Assembly (NCBI GenBank): GCA_015060335.1
Contig: SUYR01000004.1
Location: 1-64,000, forward strand
Origin: Bacteroidales bacterium
GTDB lineage: Bacteria > Bacteroidota > Bacteroidia > Bacteroidales > UBA932
Direction: 5' to 3'
DNA: 64,000 nt
The notes beneath the pieces are model-generated. The model saw only the letters and a list, made by a program, of their open reading frames with translations. It did not search any database and had not been told where the DNA came from. Below, one piece after another: positions 62,436-64,000 of the stretch. A program made the translations under genes and the position numbers. Within the stretch, counting starts at the first letter, position 1. The number at the start of each line of letters is the position of its first letter.

Positions 62436-63161
62436 TTAATCGTTGAGTTCAAAATCGCCGAGGTCAATCGTCTCGACATTATCGTTGAATTTGATTGTAA
62501 TAGATGAGCCGCCCACATTGCTGACATCAAAGTGGAAAGTATATGCAGTAGCTTCATCGAGGTTTGTATATTCCTTCTGGAATGAATATGTCTTGGATTC
62601 TCCTGTAAGTGTGCCTTCGACAGAAATCTTATATCCATCCACGAATGCGGCTCTTGATTCATCCTTGACGAATTCTACAATCGCAGTTCCGTCTCGTGTC
62701 ACCTTGAATGTGTAGTCTTTATAGTATCTTTTGAAATCATCAGAGCAGCTGACCTTAACTATGGTATTACCCAACGAAACCGGAATCGAGACAGAAGATG
62801 CCTCGCCACCAGTTATGATAAAGTCCTCTGTACCCGTAAAATAAGGAGCATCAAATCCTTCGGTGTCAATAGATCCGCAAGAAGCCGTTACTGTATATTC
62901 ACCGGCAAGAAGGACCGTAGTCTCATCCCAATCTGAAATCTTGCCAGACCACTGATATCCTGAGCCAGAAACTGAGATTGAGAAATCCTCTGTTGAAGGC
63001 AGGGTCGTATATTCTGAAACCTTGCTTTTTGTCATATCCGCAACAATTTCGTTGCTGGACACTGTAAAGCATACCTGTCCGCCACCTTCAGTCTGATTCT
63101 TCTGGCAGGATATCACCGCAAGAAGAACCAGCACGCTAATGATTGTTTTCAAGTAATTCAT
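62436..63161 (-). CDS. Short DUF4493 lipoprotein
   Basis: A 241-residue lipoprotein (VISC, Cys19) made of little more than one DUF4493 module: GGQVCFTVSSNEIVADMTKS, LLAGEYTVTASCGS, YFTGTEDFIITGGEASSVSI and FDVSNVGGSSITIKF. It is the shortest of the set and ends with a short acidic C-terminus (NVETIDLGDFELND). The start codon is 12 bases before the neighbouring gene's reading frame resumes, so it is co-transcribed. No function is assigned. Confidence 0.8.
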   Translation of the reverse strand: MNYLKTIISVLVLLAVISCQKNQTEGGGQVCFTVSSNEIVADMTKSKVSEYTTLPSTEDFSISVSGSGYQWSGKISDWDETTVLLAGEYTVTASCGSIDTEGFDAPYFTGTEDFIITGGEASSVSIPVSLGNTIVKVSCSDDFKRYYKDYTFKVTRDGTAIVEFVKDESRAAFVDGYKISVEGTLTGESKTYSFQKEYTNLDEATAYTFHFDVSNVGGSSITIKFNDNVETIDLGDFELND

Positions 63162-63182
63162 TGTTAAATGGTTTGAATCTTA

Positions 63183-64000
63183 TTATTGTACAATTTTCAC
63201 TTTTATATCGTCGAGATAAAGCCAGAAATTGGCATTGCTGTTACCTTTGTTCTCATTGGTACTTACAATCCATGCGAGTCTCATGCTGTTATCCAGGCCA
63301 TTGACTGTAACTGTCTTGGTACCCTCAAAAGAAGTATATGATCCTCCGGAAGTAGAAAGCTGTTCTCCATTGATTATCATAGGCGACAATGATGTAGGAG
63401 CCGAGCTGGCAAAGCCGGAGCCTCCTATCAGGCCTGCTGCACTGTCAATTATACTGTCTCCCTCAAGTACATCCGGATTAGTGACGACATCCTGATAATT
63501 GACACCGAAATACAAGGTTGCCTTCTTTCCGCTGCCGGCATTCTTCTGGGCGCTGCCATATCTGAAAGACACAGAAACGTTTACATCCTTTCCGTCCTTT
63601 ATATTCGACAGGAATGGCGTGTATAGACGTCCCTTATAGAAGGCACCTATCCATAAGACGTTTTCATATCTGCAGCACAGACGCACAGAAGTGCCCGCCT
63701 GAGCCCCTATTCTGGTAGCATACCAGCCTGAAAGGACTGAAGTCTTTGAAGACAGTTCGATGATGTCCTTATATGTGTCTGAGTTGATACCTGTCGAAGG
63801 ATTGTCATGTCCGTCACTGAATCCAGGTATTGCGCTGAAATCTTCATAGAAGAGGTAAGGAACAGAAAGATCCACGATGGTATTGTCAATTGCAGAAAGA
63901 TCTGAGATGCGGACAGTCTGATATGTGAGAGTGTTGTCACTATCATATGTGACAGATATGTCCTTGCTGCTGAATGCCCTATACTGAGTTTCATCTTCAA
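63183..64000 (-). CDS. Large secreted/surface protein of the DUF4493 operon (5'-truncated by window)
   Basis: The frame is open to the window edge, giving at least 272 residues of C-terminal sequence. A methionine is not needed near 63875 because the codon there is an internal GTG in a continuous frame. The visible part has YLFYEDFSAIPG and a jelly-roll-like domain (LYFGVNYQDV, FWLYLDDIKVKIVQ at the end), reminiscent of carbohydrate-binding choice-of-anchor modules. I do not recognise the family with certainty. It is the most upstream gene of the operon seen here; the operon promoter must lie outside the window. Confidence 0.7.
   Translation of the reverse strand, partial: EDETQYRAFSSKDISVTYDSDNTLTYQTVRISDLSAIDNTIVDLSVPYLFYEDFSAIPGFSDGHDNPSTGINSDTYKDIIELSSKTSVLSGWYATRIGAQAGTSVRLCCRYENVLWIGAFYKGRLYTPFLSNIKDGKDVNVSVSFRYGSAQKNAGSGKKATLYFGVNYQDVVTNPDVLEGDSIIDSAAGLIGGSGFASSAPTSLSPMIINGEQLSTSGGSYTSFEGTKTVTVNGLDNSMRLAWIVSTNENKGNSNANFWLYLDDIKVKIVQ

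Overview
The window comes from a Bacteroidales bacterium (Bacteroidota). The 5' end of a 16S rRNA gene at the left edge has a Bacteroidales-like sequence. Promoters throughout fit the Bacteroidota TTTG-N19/20-TAnnTTTG pattern. The gene content agrees: a SusC/SusD pair, a SusR/HTCS-type regulator, DUF4493 and PCMD surface lipoproteins, DUF4831, DUF5009, and a NagB/PIG-L fusion. I cannot name the genus from the sequence alone.

Layout. 1-723: 16S rRNA start (minus) with two tandem rRNA promoters. 724-3922 (plus): DUF5009 membrane protein, a GT2 polyprenol-phosphate mannosyltransferase-like enzyme and dihydroorotase, closed by a bidirectional terminator. 4013-8001 (minus): a CBS-domain ClC transporter and Tex. 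8079-11930 (minus): a very large SusR/HTCS-like sensor-regulator whose kinase and receiver parts look degenerate, with a decayed RhuM-family gene behind it. 12490-29955 (plus): a compact 12-gene locus with SusC/SusD and a GLUG-repeat lipoprotein. Around these sit two phosphodiester glycosidases (NAGPA family), two endonuclease/exonuclease/phosphatase-fold hydrolases, two calcineurin-like phosphoesterases, a DUF4886 protein, a two-module SGNH hydrolase and a GlpT/UhpT-type organophosphate transporter. No recognisable glycoside hydrolase, polysaccharide lyase or sulfatase is present. I read this as a phosphodiester-glycan or glycerophosphodiester utilization locus and the most interesting system in the window.

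30004-37854 (plus): amino-sugar and sugar-phosphate metabolism (GlmM-type mutase, sugar nucleotidyltransferase, GalE, NagB-like/PIG-L fusion, NagB, phosphohexomutase). It lies directly downstream and could process what the transporter brings in. 37844-38226: remnant of an IS1182-type transposase and terminators. 38227-45143 (minus): small acidic protein, YgiQ radical SAM protein, rplI-rpsR-rpsF, PepD, DUF4831 protein and a lipid A acyltransferase. 45225-56005 (plus): POT peptide transporter, DUF2400 protein, zeta-toxin-fold ATPase, TldD/TldE, SlyD, GT2, TrkA and an Uup-like ABC-F ATPase. The ABC-F gene carries an in-frame palindromic insertion. 56114-64000 (minus): an operon of DUF4493/PCMD lipoproteins and two paralogous outer-membrane barrel-like proteins, running off the right edge.

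Working model of the central locus (inference). The lipoproteins with acidic residues just after the lipid cysteine (SusD, EEP1, GLUG protein, NAGPA2, DUF4886, EEP2) would sit on the cell surface and bind and trim a phosphodiester-containing polymer. SusC would import fragments. The signal-peptide enzymes (NAGPA1, two metallophosphoesterases, double SGNH hydrolase) would finish cleavage in the periplasm. The transporter would then carry the organophosphate into the cytoplasm.
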